From: Paenibacillus mendelii
Lineage (GTDB): Bacteria > Bacillota > Bacilli > Paenibacillales > Paenibacillaceae
Reading direction: 5' to 3'
DNA length: 64,000 nt
Assembly (NCBI RefSeq): GCF_024498075.1
Contig: NZ_JANHOF010000002.1
Location: 416,431 to 480,430 of the forward strand
Position 1 is the stretch's first letter, and every line of letters starts with the position of its first letter. The notes beneath the pieces are model-generated. The model was not told the origin of the DNA. It made no database searches and was given only the letters and a program-made list of their open reading frames with translations. Of the stretch, positions 8,734 through 17,913 are shown piece after piece. Made by a program: the position numbers and the translations under genes.

Positions 8734-9971
8734 CTTTTCCTCCCGCCAGTCAGATAGGTAGAAGCCCACTCCGACAAACGATTTCCGAACGGAATCATGG
8801 CTTTAACGCGTTTGATTTTTTCCTTTGTCGCTTCCAGTTGAGACCGTAAGCGTCTTTGTTCGAGGTAGCTTTTTTCCAATCGTTTCTCTAATGAACGCAA
8901 TGTAATTTGCGCTTGCAGCAACTGGGAATCAACCGCTTGGTGATCTTCAGGCAAATCCGGCTGAATCATACTTCCTCCAAAATCAATGTAATCGGATCTT
9001 AACTGATAGCGGTCGATCCATCTGCATCCGGATGCGTCCGCCAACTGCTTCGTACGCAGCGAAATGAGCTCCATATCCGGTTCCATTTCAAACTTGGCGC
9101 CGGTTAACTTTTCCGCTTCCTTCAATTGCTCGCCATAACCCAAGTCAACGAAAATCTTCGCTCCAAGAGCGCGGCAATACATTTCGATTTCTTGTTTGTC
9201 CAAGACTTCCTTCCAGCTGTCTATGGATTGCAGATGCGGCTCTTTGTGATGAACGATAAACGGGTCGCCTACACCCATACTGTAATATAAGCCCGATTTG
9301 GACGAATCTGCGAAATCTCCGTATTTCTCCAAACCTTCTTCATAAGTCAGACCCAGGAAACCACAAAGCTTTTCAAGCTCCTCCTGGGGTTTGCGAACCA
9401 TTTGCTCATAATACAGCCGGTAAGCATACGTGCTTTCTCCCGAGAAATAATGGTAGTAGCGAAACAATCCAACGGTAATATCCGTCATCTTAATATTAAA
9501 ATCCGGGTGCATCAGATCTTCTATTAGATTAAACCGATCTCTAACATGCTTGTTCACTTTCTTATACGATGAGATAACGGCTAACGGATTTCGTATTAGC
9601 CAAATTCTCTTCGAGTGCGGAAACAACGAGTCAATAAATTCCAGGTTATAATAATACCGGGGTGATTTATCAACCAGCATTTCCGCTCCGCTGCTTTGCA
9701 TCAATCCATTGTATACTTGAAGCGAGAAGGCTTTGCTTGCTTGCTCGAACGTTTCTTTCGGGAGCATCCCGTTATAGAATTGTTTAATGATTCCATTGCC
9801 GCCGTATGGACGATGCACGGCTAATTGTAAATCATATAATCCCATCAAATACCACATCTCTTGGGTTGCGAATACTTTACTGTGGTTTTGCAGCATGACG
9901 GTTGCAAGCGAGCTTCCGCTCCGGGGAGTACAAAGTAAAAATATGAGATTATTACCGCGATTATCGATCAA
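8730..9971 (-). CDS. PAPS-dependent sulfotransferase, first gene of the lasso operon
   Basis: The 5'-phosphosulfate loop CTPRSGSS and the 3'-phosphate-binding motif RIWLIRNPLAVISSYKK mark a sulfotransferase. The last 70 residues form a charged coiled coil. The start is assigned to TTG 9971, 6 bases after GGGGGG, because an in-frame ATG at 10010 overlaps the -10 box of the promoter. Sulfotransferases have been noted near Bacillota lasso clusters. Possible targets are tyrosine 19 of precursor 2 (tyrosine 7 of precursor 1 lies in the ring) or hydroxyl residues. A role on the neighbouring polysaccharide is the alternative. The product is 413 residues. Confidence 0.8.
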   Translation of the reverse strand: MIDNRGNNLIFLLCTPRSGSSLATVMLQNHSKVFATQEMWYLMGLYDLQLAVHRPYGGNGIIKQFYNGMLPKETFEQASKAFSLQVYNGLMQSSGAEMLVDKSPRYYYNLEFIDSLFPHSKRIWLIRNPLAVISSYKKVNKHVRDRFNLIEDLMHPDFNIKMTDITVGLFRYYHYFSGESTYAYRLYYEQMVRKPQEELEKLCGFLGLTYEEGLEKYGDFADSSKSGLYYSMGVGDPFIVHHKEPHLQSIDSWKEVLDKQEIEMYCRALGAKIFVDLGYGEQLKEAEKLTGAKFEMEPDMELISLRTKQLADASGCRWIDRYQLRSDYIDFGGSMIQPDLPEDHQAVDSQLLQAQITLRSLEKRLEKSYLEQRRLRSQLEATKEKIKRVKAMIPFGNRLSEWASTYLTGGRKR

Positions 9972-10008
9972 GGTGATCCCCCCAAAGCTTGTTGCTACTT
10001 TACGTCTC

Positions 10009-10037
10009 ATTATACAACATTAGATACATATTGTAAC
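10009..10037 (-). promoter_or_regulatory. Lasso operon promoter with overlapping Xre-type operator
   Basis: Minus-strand -10 TATAAT (10014-10009), 17-base spacer and -35-like GTTACA (10037-10032). The operator GTTAC-AATAT-GTATC (10037-10023) covers the -35 and most of the spacer, so binding would block RNA polymerase. No clear terminator separates it from ugd, which ends at 10066, so some readthrough from the exopolysaccharide operon is possible. Confidence 0.7.
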
Positions 10038-10065
10038 TTTTTTATGAGTAAATATCCTTTTTTTC

Positions 10066-11403
10066 TCAAAAAAGTAATTGAGGCGTTTTCTCTCTCACGC
10101 CTTTGTTCATATTTGGCCTGCCGACGGAGTAATAAATCAGCCCGGTATTGGCCACTTCCTCTTCCTTGTACATATTGCGGCCATCGATCAGATTCGGTGA
10201 TTTCAGCCATGACTGAATGGTCGCCGGCGAGATTTTCTGGAACTCCTTCCATTCCGTCAGAACGCAGAGCGCGTCGGCGCGGAGCGCCGCTTCTTCCGCC
10301 GAATCGCAATATTCGATCCGAGGCGAATTCAGCTTCTGCATGAAATTGGACGTCGCGATCGGATCATACGCCTTTACACTTGCGCCCCGTTGCAGCAACG
10401 AAGTTATAATTTCGAATGCCGGCGCATCCCTTACGTCATCCGTCTCCGGCTTGAACGCCAAACCCCAAATAGCAATCGTCTTGCCATTTAGCGTATCCAG
10501 TATGGATTCCAGCTTGCGGATAACGTTGAATCGCTGGTCGCGGTTCACTTCGACGACGGACTTTAACAGTTTGAATTCATAATCGACGTGCCCCGCGATT
10601 TGAATCAGCGCTTCCGTATCCTTCGGAAAGCAGGACCCGCCATAGCCGATTCCAGCTTTCAGAAACGAGGAACCGATCCGATTGTCATGTCCCATGCCCA
10701 CGGCCACCTGAGTGACATCGGCGCCGACCTTCTCGCAAATATTGGCGATTTCGTTAATAAACGATATTTTGGTCGCCAGAAAGGCATTGGATGCATATTT
10801 GATCATCTCCGCGCTGCGAACGTCGGTGAACAAGATGTTGTCGGTCAGCGTCTTATGCAGCTCCGCAAGCGCCTGGCGCGCATCCTCGCAGTCTGAGCCG
10901 ATGACGATCCGATCGGGATTCATCGTGTCGCGCACGGCCGAGCCTTCTCTGAGGAACTCCGGGACCGATGCGACCGAAACCGGGTAGGCCGTATTACCGC
11001 GGATTAGACTGCCGATTTTTTCATTCGTGCCGACAGGAACGGTACTCTTCGTCATGATGATTTTGTGTCCGTTCATGGCAAGTGCGACTTCTTTGGCCGC
11101 TTCCATGATGTAGCTCAGGTTGGCTTCACCGCTGGGCATGGAAGGCGTTCCGACTGCCAAAATAACAATGTCGGCGTTACCTACCGCAGAAGTCAAATCA
11201 GTCGTGAAACGAAGCCGGCCCGCTTCCGCATTCTTCTTAATCAGCTCCTTAAGCTCCGGTTCATAAATCGGCACTTCCCCTTGCTGCAGCATCTCGATTT
11301 TTTGGCTCATTTTATCCACGCAGGTCACATCATTACCGATATCCGAGAAACAAACGCCGGATACAAGTCCTACATAGCCGGTACCGATTACAGCCAGTTT
11401 CAT
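10066..11403 (-). CDS. ugd: UDP-glucose 6-dehydrogenase
   Basis: Makes UDP-glucuronate from the UDP-glucose supplied by GalU at the other end of the operon. The Rossmann motif is MKLAVIGTGYVGLVSG; the catalytic cysteine is in GGSCFPKDTEAL; the C-terminal UDP-binding domain has IWGLAFKPETDDVRDAP. ATG 11403 follows GAGGGATAAGG. At 445 residues it is full length. It is the last gene of the exopolysaccharide operon; its product feeds the UDP-glucuronate 4-epimerase at 14974-16020. Confidence 0.93.
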   Translation of the reverse strand: MKLAVIGTGYVGLVSGVCFSDIGNDVTCVDKMSQKIEMLQQGEVPIYEPELKELIKKNAEAGRLRFTTDLTSAVGNADIVILAVGTPSMPSGEANLSYIMEAAKEVALAMNGHKIIMTKSTVPVGTNEKIGSLIRGNTAYPVSVASVPEFLREGSAVRDTMNPDRIVIGSDCEDARQALAELHKTLTDNILFTDVRSAEMIKYASNAFLATKISFINEIANICEKVGADVTQVAVGMGHDNRIGSSFLKAGIGYGGSCFPKDTEALIQIAGHVDYEFKLLKSVVEVNRDQRFNVIRKLESILDTLNGKTIAIWGLAFKPETDDVRDAPAFEIITSLLQRGASVKAYDPIATSNFMQKLNSPRIEYCDSAEEAALRADALCVLTEWKEFQKISPATIQSWLKSPNLIDGRNMYKEEEVANTGLIYYSVGRPNMNKGVREKTPQLLF

Positions 11404-11441
11404 CCTTATCCCTCTCTCTCTCTTGTTCGCATCTTTCTTAA

Positions 11442-12557
11442 TCACATCACCAATGCAGCTAAATAATCACTTATAACTTGCAGAGCATCCTGCTCTTGTT
11501 TACATTCAACGCTCACTTGAGCTTGAGCTTCATGATGCGTCCTAATGGATGTAAGAAAAGGCTCCGTAACCATAGCCCGCTTCAATTGCTCCCATTCGAT
11601 AAGCCGGTAAGGATGCCGGCCCTTCAATGCTTCGACCGTATGCCGATCCTCCGCGAAGAAATTTCTGTCCAGCAGCACAAGTGGCTTATTCAGCTTTACC
11701 GCCTCGCTGACCGTTCCCCAGCCGGGTTTGGTAATGACCACGTCGGCGATAGCCACGTAATTTTGCGATTCCGTGTAATCTCCGGGTATTCGAAAGACGT
11801 TCTCACGTTCAATCGCCATATTGCTCGATACGATAAACCGACACCTGTCGTCTTCCCACATCGCAAGCTCGGATAAGTCATGTACATCGACGCTCATGCC
11901 TAAGGCAAAAAACACAATGCATTTGGAGCGGTCCGGATTGATTCGCGCCCTAAGCTTCGTAATCTCCCATTCATCCGGTACTCGGCAAAAGAACTCCGTT
12001 CGAATGGCGTCACGGCGTCCCCAGTGCGGCTCTTTCTCTGCACCCGGCAGAGCGATAAAATGATCCATTTGTGAATAGGCATCATAAAGTGGCGCAAGCC
12101 GCCCTTCTTCCAGCATCTGTTTGTAAGCTGTAAACCAAGTAAAGTTGGACAATCCAACGGATCGGATGTTTACTTGGTTTGCAGCCAACAAAGGGATTGG
12201 TGAAATGTCCGAAACGACCAGACTCGCCTTGTTCTGCAACAAAAAAGCTTTCTCCCTCTCCACTTCACCGGGAAATGATGCGATATAAGCCTCATACCTT
12301 TTGCTCATAAGATCCAAATCAAGTTCGATCGAACCTTCTTTCAACAAATAACCCAGGTCGCTCGACACTTGGTGATATTCAATTTCCGCTTCATTACAAT
12401 CCTTCAAGGAGGCCCGGATAAAGGCAAGCGCGCGGGAAGAACAGACGATCAACCGAAGCCGGCAACGCGACTGCCGTATCAAGCTTCGAATAATGGCTAT
12501 GCTTCGAGCCGCGTGTCCAAGCCCGTAATCCGAAATATAGTAGCAGATCGTTATCAT
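11442..12557 (-). CDS. Predicted glycosyltransferase, MurG/GT28-like
   Basis: 371 residues beginning MITICYYISDYGLGHAARS, the nucleotide-sugar glycosyltransferase pattern with the GxGHAxR loop. The C-terminal half has KPGWGTVSEAV, a GT-B donor-binding block. ATG 12557 is 11 bases from GGAAGG, which overlaps the manC end; the ORF extends upstream but has no other start with a ribosome site. It probably adds one sugar of the repeat unit; the donor is unknown. Confidence 0.75.
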   Translation of the reverse strand: MITICYYISDYGLGHAARSIAIIRSLIRQSRCRLRLIVCSSRALAFIRASLKDCNEAEIEYHQVSSDLGYLLKEGSIELDLDLMSKRYEAYIASFPGEVEREKAFLLQNKASLVVSDISPIPLLAANQVNIRSVGLSNFTWFTAYKQMLEEGRLAPLYDAYSQMDHFIALPGAEKEPHWGRRDAIRTEFFCRVPDEWEITKLRARINPDRSKCIVFFALGMSVDVHDLSELAMWEDDRCRFIVSSNMAIERENVFRIPGDYTESQNYVAIADVVITKPGWGTVSEAVKLNKPLVLLDRNFFAEDRHTVEALKGRHPYRLIEWEQLKRAMVTEPFLTSIRTHHEAQAQVSVECKQEQDALQVISDYLAALVM

Positions 12558-12574
12558 ACAGCTATGAACCTTCC

Positions 12575-13945
12575 TTACATTTTGATGCAGTGCTCGGCAA
12601 CTTCGTCCCATGTTCGATAAAGCTCTACCACTTGGTTTGCGTCTTCCTGCATACCGCTTTGCACCACGATAATTTCGAGCTCTGTAATGGCACGGACGCC
12701 ATGCAGTGTCTTCATCGGGATATGAAGCACATTACCCGCTTTCACATGCATGAAGTTTCCGTTCTGGAGAAATTCACCTTCGCCCTTGACGATCGTCCAC
12801 ACTTCTTCCCGTTTGGAATGAAGCTGGTAGCTCAGGTTCTTGCCAGCGTTAATGGCGATGCGCTTGGTCAATACGCAGCGTCCATCCTCATAATTCTGGT
12901 CGTCCAGGATGCGCTGCCATCCCCAATGTCTTTCCTCATACATCGGGCCTTGATCGTAGTTAATAAAATCTTTTATCCGCGGGCTGGCACTTTTGTCGGT
13001 GACGAGAATACCGTCCGGACTGACTGCAACCACGATATTCGACAAGCCGAGAATCGATACGGGGATATCAATTTCGTTGATAAGGTGGGTGTTGTGGCAA
13101 TCGCTGCTGATTGTGCCCCAGCCAATCTGCTTGTTTTTCATCTCTTCCGTTAACGTATTCCAAGTGCCAAGATCCTTCCAATACCCGTCATAGGGCAAGA
13201 CGACGATATCCGCCGCTTTTTCCACCACCTCATAATCGAAGCTGATCTTCGGAAGCGTATGATACTGCTTCGCCAACTCCTCGTATTGAATGGCATACCC
13301 GTTCTTCTCGAGCAGTCCGATAAGATAGCCCAGCTTGAATGCGAATACGCCGCAGTTCCACAAGGCATGCTGCTTGATCAACACTTCGGCTTGCTCTTCA
13401 GACGGTTTCTCCCGGAATCGGCTTACCGTTTGATACGCCGACACGCTCGATTCCTGTTCCTCCGGAATTATGTAGCCATATTTGGAGGATGGGTACGTCG
13501 GCCGGACGCCGATTAACGCCAGATCTGCGCCCGAAGATTGAAGTACATTCTCAAGTTGTTTGACCGATTCAAAGAAATGATTCTCCACATACGGGTCCAC
13601 CGGCAAAATGGTGACCACTTCATCCAAACCCGTCCCTTTAAACGAATAGAGATACGTTGCGGCCAAAGCGATTGCAGCGAACGTATCTCTTCTTTCGGGT
13701 TCTATAATTAACGGCACATCGGAACCAATTTGATTATGCATCATTTCGATTTGCGATTTGCTCGTCGCGATAAAGCTGGAATCTCTTAAACCATTAGCTG
13801 CAATTTGACTCCAGACGCGCTGGACCATGGATACCATTTCCCGATCTTCATTTTCCAGCACCTTCAAAAATTGCTTGGACCTTGCATCGTTGGATAACGG
13901 CCACAAACGTTTGCCCGATCCACCGGATAGCAGTACGAGTTTCAT
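12575..13945 (-). CDS. manC: Mannose-1-phosphate guanylyltransferase / mannose-6-phosphate isomerase-type cupin
   Basis: 456 residues: N-terminal nucleotidyltransferase with LLSGGSGKRLWPLS and RFREKPSEEQAE, and a C-terminal cupin (about 345-440) with the type II isomerase pattern HSKREEVWTIVKG and HIPMKTLHGV. It makes GDP-mannose, the substrate of Gmd in the same operon. No separate phosphomannomutase gene is present in the window. Confidence 0.9.
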   Translation of the reverse strand: MKLVLLSGGSGKRLWPLSNDARSKQFLKVLENEDREMVSMVQRVWSQIAANGLRDSSFIATSKSQIEMMHNQIGSDVPLIIEPERRDTFAAIALAATYLYSFKGTGLDEVVTILPVDPYVENHFFESVKQLENVLQSSGADLALIGVRPTYPSSKYGYIIPEEQESSVSAYQTVSRFREKPSEEQAEVLIKQHALWNCGVFAFKLGYLIGLLEKNGYAIQYEELAKQYHTLPKISFDYEVVEKAADIVVLPYDGYWKDLGTWNTLTEEMKNKQIGWGTISSDCHNTHLINEIDIPVSILGLSNIVVAVSPDGILVTDKSASPRIKDFINYDQGPMYEERHWGWQRILDDQNYEDGRCVLTKRIAINAGKNLSYQLHSKREEVWTIVKGEGEFLQNGNFMHVKAGNVLHIPMKTLHGVRAITELEIIVVQSGMQEDANQVVELYRTWDEVAEHCIKM

Positions 13946-13968
13946 CCCGCTCTCCCCTTTTCATTGGT

Positions 13969-14967
13969 TTACGCCGTCTGTTTCTGCTGTTCGCTTGCAT
14001 ATGGCGTCGTGCTCCGGCCTTTATTCAAACTTTTCGCCATTATGCGTTTCAGCAGTTTGCTGCGGTTCAAGGCAAGTAGACCGAGATGTGTACATACGTT
14101 ATACAAGGTTATCTTCTGATCCATGCTCTTCCGATTAATGGACAGCGCATCTGAAATCCCCCTCCGGTAGAGCGCGGTCAATGAGAACCGCCATAAAATT
14201 CTGGCCAGCCGTCCCGTTCGATTCCAGAAGAAAGAAGCTTGCATACCATATCTATCGATCAAATCCGGCTGATTCCGCATTCTCAGCTCGATACACTGTA
14301 TGCACATTTCACAGAAATAAAGCTGCATCATCGTCTTATCGATTGAGGCGCTGACACTATCCGGCAGCCTGTATCGTCTATACAGCGTCTCCGGAACGAT
14401 GGCAATCTGCGAGAATAAGCTCATCCTTAACCATAGATCGTGGTCTTGCGCGAATTTGAAAAACTCACGGTACCCGCCCGCCTGCGTATAGACGCTTCTA
14501 CGGAACATGACTTCTCCATGGTGTAGAAAATTGGCCTGTATCAATTGTTTCGTCACATCACCGGATGGATCTATTTCGGCTTTATCCACATAGGAATTAC
14601 CGGTCATCATATTAACATTCTCCACGTAGCAGCTTACGAGGCCCACTTCCGGCCGTGACTGCAAGAGCTCCACTTGCCGCTCGATTCGGGTTTCGTACGA
14701 GAAATCCCCCGAACCATGGATCGCGATGAAATCGCCAGTTGCATACTTGACCGCTTTTATGATGGACTTGACGAACCCCATGTTGTCGTGGGTGATCACT
14801 TTCAAGCGCGAGTCATTGAAGGACATCAACTTGTCGAGCGTACCGTCAGTCGAGCCGTCGTCAATGGCGATGATTTCAATATCCGAATAGGATTGATTCA
14901 ATAGACTTTGTATCGAGTCGATCACGAAATTCTCCCGATTGTAATACACCGTCACGATGGATACCAT
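13969..14967 (-). CDS. Family 2 glycosyltransferase
   Basis: The GT-A fold is shown by the start MVSIVTVYYNRENFVIDSIQ, IIAIDDGSTDGT, and IHGSGD in the position of the DxD metal site, followed by a conserved W-L-R-M segment (HDLWLRMSLF). The length of 332 residues is normal for a cytoplasmic GT2 adding one sugar to the undecaprenyl-linked repeat. Donor and acceptor cannot be told from sequence. Confidence 0.82.
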   Translation of the reverse strand: MVSIVTVYYNRENFVIDSIQSLLNQSYSDIEIIAIDDGSTDGTLDKLMSFNDSRLKVITHDNMGFVKSIIKAVKYATGDFIAIHGSGDFSYETRIERQVELLQSRPEVGLVSCYVENVNMMTGNSYVDKAEIDPSGDVTKQLIQANFLHHGEVMFRRSVYTQAGGYREFFKFAQDHDLWLRMSLFSQIAIVPETLYRRYRLPDSVSASIDKTMMQLYFCEMCIQCIELRMRNQPDLIDRYGMQASFFWNRTGRLARILWRFSLTALYRRGISDALSINRKSMDQKITLYNVCTHLGLLALNRSKLLKRIMAKSLNKGRSTTPYASEQQKQTA

Positions 14968-14973
14968 TCATCC

Positions 14974-16020
14974 TCACCTCAAGCTTACTGATTGGACGCC
15001 ATCATTACGAATGGACGCATAATAGTGAACATACCAATCCAGAAATTTTTCCAAACCGTCTTCAATGGATGTCGAAGGCTTGAAATCGATATCCCGGATC
15101 AAATCGTCTACATCTGCGTAAGTAGCATGAACGTCACCCGGCTGCATCGGAACGTATTCCTTAATCGCCGTTTTGTTCAACTTCTTCTCGATGGTGGAGA
15201 TAAAGTGGCCTAAATCCACCGGGTTGTTGTTCCCGATATTATAGATCCGATAGGGCGCGGTACTCGTGCTCGGATCCGGATTGTCGCTCTGCCATTGTGG
15301 ATTCGGCTCGGCCTGCTTGCCGATCAGCTTCACGATCCCCTCAACAATATCGTCGATGTAGGTAAAATCGCGCTTCATGTTTCCATGGTTGAACACTTTA
15401 ATCGGCTCGTTATTCAGTATCGCTTTCGTAAAGGAGAAGTACGCCATGTCCGGTCTGCCCCATGGCCCATAGACGGTGAAGAAGCGGAGCCCGGTAGTTG
15501 GCAGTTTATATAAATGGCTGTATGTGTGCGCCATCAACTCGTTGGCTTTCTTCGTTGCCGCGTACAAGCTGACAGGATGGTCGACATTATGCGTTACCGA
15601 GAACGGCATCAGCGTGTTTGCTCCGTAAACCGAGCTCGAAGATGCGTAAATCAAATGCTCGGCTTTATGATGCCTGCATGTTTCTAGAATGTTCATGAAG
15701 CCCGCTAAGTTGGAATCGACATACGCCCTGGGATTCGTGATGCTGTAGCGAACCCCAGCTTGCGCCGCAAGGTGTACGACGACGGAGATATCGTTTTGCT
15801 TGAAAATATCGTCCACCTGCTCATGATTTTCAAGATGGCACAAGTAGAATTTAAAGTTCCGATGCTCTTTCAACAGCTCCAGGCGCGACCGTTTCAGACC
15901 GGGATCATAATAATCGTTCATATTATCCAGCCCGATGACATCGCAACCTTCGTTCAGCAATTTATTCGCGAGATGAAATCCGATAAACCCGGCTGCTCCG
16001 GTCACCAATATTTTGGCCAT
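14974..16020 (-). CDS. UDP-glucuronate 4-epimerase-type NAD-dependent epimerase
   Basis: Extended short-chain dehydrogenase of 348 residues: GAAGFIG NAD loop, [17 protein letters not shown] (typical of CapI/LpsL-type UDP-glucuronate 4-epimerases), S-S-S-V-Y-G and Y-x3-K (YAATKK). It would convert UDP-glucuronate from Ugd into UDP-galacturonate. Only 6 bases separate it from the following GT2 gene. Confidence 0.85.
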   Translation of the reverse strand: MAKILVTGAAGFIGFHLANKLLNEGCDVIGLDNMNDYYDPGLKRSRLELLKEHRNFKFYLCHLENHEQVDDIFKQNDISVVVHLAAQAGVRYSITNPRAYVDSNLAGFMNILETCRHHKAEHLIYASSSSVYGANTLMPFSVTHNVDHPVSLYAATKKANELMAHTYSHLYKLPTTGLRFFTVYGPWGRPDMAYFSFTKAILNNEPIKVFNHGNMKRDFTYIDDIVEGIVKLIGKQAEPNPQWQSDNPDPSTSTAPYRIYNIGNNNPVDLGHFISTIEKKLNKTAIKEYVPMQPGDVHATYADVDDLIRDIDFKPSTSIEDGLEKFLDWYVHYYASIRNDGVQSVSLR

Positions 16021-16045
16021 GCCTCCACCCTGCTTTCTCCACTAA

Positions 16046-17338
16046 TTATCTCTTTAAATCACTGCGCTTTATAATGAGTAAATCCTTCATTCCAACGCCT
16101 GTTCGGCGCGAATAAATGATCAAGAATAGGAAGCCGCCGATCACATAGCTAATCGAGGAAGCGATTGCCGTTCCGTTAATATTGTAGAGCGGAATAAGAA
16201 CATAGTTTAACGCGACGTTCAGGAATAGCGGCAGAATATAGGCAGCCAGGGCAAACAGCGGCTTCCCTCTTCCCGCCAAGTCCGCATTCAGCACTTTAAA
16301 GAAAAACATGATGAATATGCCCGGAAGTAGGAACCGGATGACGCTGGCCGCATCGGCAAAATCTTTGCCATACAGCACGTTCACGATCATCGGTGCAAAT
16401 ACCCCGATAAACAGACAAACTGCAAGCGCGACCGGAAGCAGTATCCGCAGAAGTTTGGCCGCCCTGTTGATCGCCTCCTCCTCCGTCTTGCTGTTGGCGC
16501 TCTTGGCGAACAGCACCATTCCGGCTGCCGCCGGAAGCTGCCAGATCAGTTCGGCCAACACCGTCCCGACCGAAAATATGCCGATCGAGCGTACATCCGA
16601 TAACTGCTCCAGCATCAGAATGTTGATCCTGTAGTTAAGCTGCAGAACGAACAGCGCCAGTGCGTAAGCGATCCCCTTCTTAAGAAACTGCCCGGGAAGA
16701 CCCTTCACATAGCCTAACCGAAACGGGGCCAGCTTTCGTACCATTAAATACGATTGAACAGCAAACATCAGGGCCAGCAGAAGGTTCACGATTGACGCAC
16801 CGAGCACCTCAAGCCGCAGGAGCCCGACTAGGATAACGACGCCGGCAAGATTGATCCCAATGTTCCAAAGCTCCAAATTGTTGATTTTGCCGATTTTATC
16901 TTTCCCCTGCAGAACGCCGTTCGTATATCTGGCGAACAGATTTAACGGAACGCTTAGGAGTGCGATTAGCAGCAGTGTTATATCGTACTTGCCGAAGTAG
17001 AATAAACCGTAGTAGCCGAAAATGCACAAGACGGAAATGACCGACGTAAGGGTCCAGAGCAGATACGTGGTCTTGATGATGTCGTCGATCGGATAAACTT
17101 TCTGACCCACATAGTAAGCTGTCGCCTGACGGACCCCCAAGTCGGCGATCGTAATCATCAGTGTCGGCACCATAAAAATGAGCGTCACGACGCCTCTTCC
17201 CTCCGCCCCCAGCATTCTGGCAAGCAGGATGGAGATAATGAAACCGCCAAATAGCGTGATGCCCCTCGTGATGATCGTGGCGACGATGTCTTTTGCCGTT
17301 TTGGACTGCGTCCGGCGGGCAGTAGCGATTTCAGCCAA
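16046..17338 (-). CDS. Wzx-type polysaccharide flippase
   Basis: About 12-14 hydrophobic helices, with the RGITLFGGFIISILLARMLGAEGRGVVTLIF opening typical of polysaccharide-exporter-like proteins. It moves the undecaprenyl-linked repeat across the membrane. The likely start is TTG 17338, which overlaps the stop of the acyltransferase gene (TTGGCTGA) and gives 430 residues; the ORF extends upstream into that gene without a ribosome site. Confidence 0.85.
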   Translation of the reverse strand: MAEIATARRTQSKTAKDIVATIITRGITLFGGFIISILLARMLGAEGRGVVTLIFMVPTLMITIADLGVRQATAYYVGQKVYPIDDIIKTTYLLWTLTSVISVLCIFGYYGLFYFGKYDITLLLIALLSVPLNLFARYTNGVLQGKDKIGKINNLELWNIGINLAGVVILVGLLRLEVLGASIVNLLLALMFAVQSYLMVRKLAPFRLGYVKGLPGQFLKKGIAYALALFVLQLNYRINILMLEQLSDVRSIGIFSVGTVLAELIWQLPAAAGMVLFAKSANSKTEEEAINRAAKLLRILLPVALAVCLFIGVFAPMIVNVLYGKDFADAASVIRFLLPGIFIMFFFKVLNADLAGRGKPLFALAAYILPLFLNVALNYVLIPLYNINGTAIASSISYVIGGFLFLIIYSRRTGVGMKDLLIIKRSDLKR

Positions 17339-17894
17339 TTTTATCAACTCTTTTTTCGATAGTCTTAGCCGGTACGCCGACCGCCACCGCATTCGGAGGA
17401 ACATCCTTGATAACGACGGCATTCGCTCCGATTACGGCATTTCTTCCGATCGTTATATTGCCGATAACTTTTGCGCCCGCATAAATGACCACATTGTCCT
17501 CGATGATCGGGTAAGCTCTTTCAAAGCCCGACTTCCCATGACTTCCCAGCGTAACTTGCTGATAGATCGTGACATTGTCGCCGATTAAGACATCATCACC
17601 GATGACTATCCCGGTCGGGTGAGGCATCTTGAGATTCGTGCCGATTCTCGCCCGCTCGGAAATATGGCATTGGAACACAATCTTGCTGATGTAAGAGAAT
17701 ACAAGTACCAGCAACTTATGGAGCTTCGATTTGTGTTGGAGATATCTGGTGTGCCGATATAAGAACAGTACTTGAAAGTTCAGGGATATGAAGAAGATCA
17801 ACGTTTTTTTCTTCCAAGATTTTGAATTGGCGCAATCGATCAGGTCTTTTCTAACCTGTCTCAGCACATCCCGATACGTATGTTTATCGTCCAC
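17331..17894 (-). CDS. Serine-acetyltransferase-like hexapeptide acyltransferase
   Basis: The C-terminal left-handed beta-helix hexapeptide repeats (GTNLKMPHPTGIVIGDDVLIGDNVTI and following) with a histidine near the front of the coil mark a CysE/EpsC-like acyltransferase. The start is GTG 17894, 6 bases after GAGGA, giving 187 residues; the longer frame back to 17987 overlaps murA and has no ribosome site. Within this operon it probably O-acetylates a sugar of the exopolysaccharide, not serine for cysteine synthesis. Confidence 0.8.
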   Translation of the reverse strand: MDDKHTYRDVLRQVRKDLIDCANSKSWKKKTLIFFISLNFQVLFLYRHTRYLQHKSKLHKLLVLVFSYISKIVFQCHISERARIGTNLKMPHPTGIVIGDDVLIGDNVTIYQQVTLGSHGKSGFERAYPIIEDNVVIYAGAKVIGNITIGRNAVIGANAVVIKDVPPNAVAVGVPAKTIEKRVDKIG

Positions 17895-17913
17895 AAGGAT
17901 TCCTCGTTCTATA

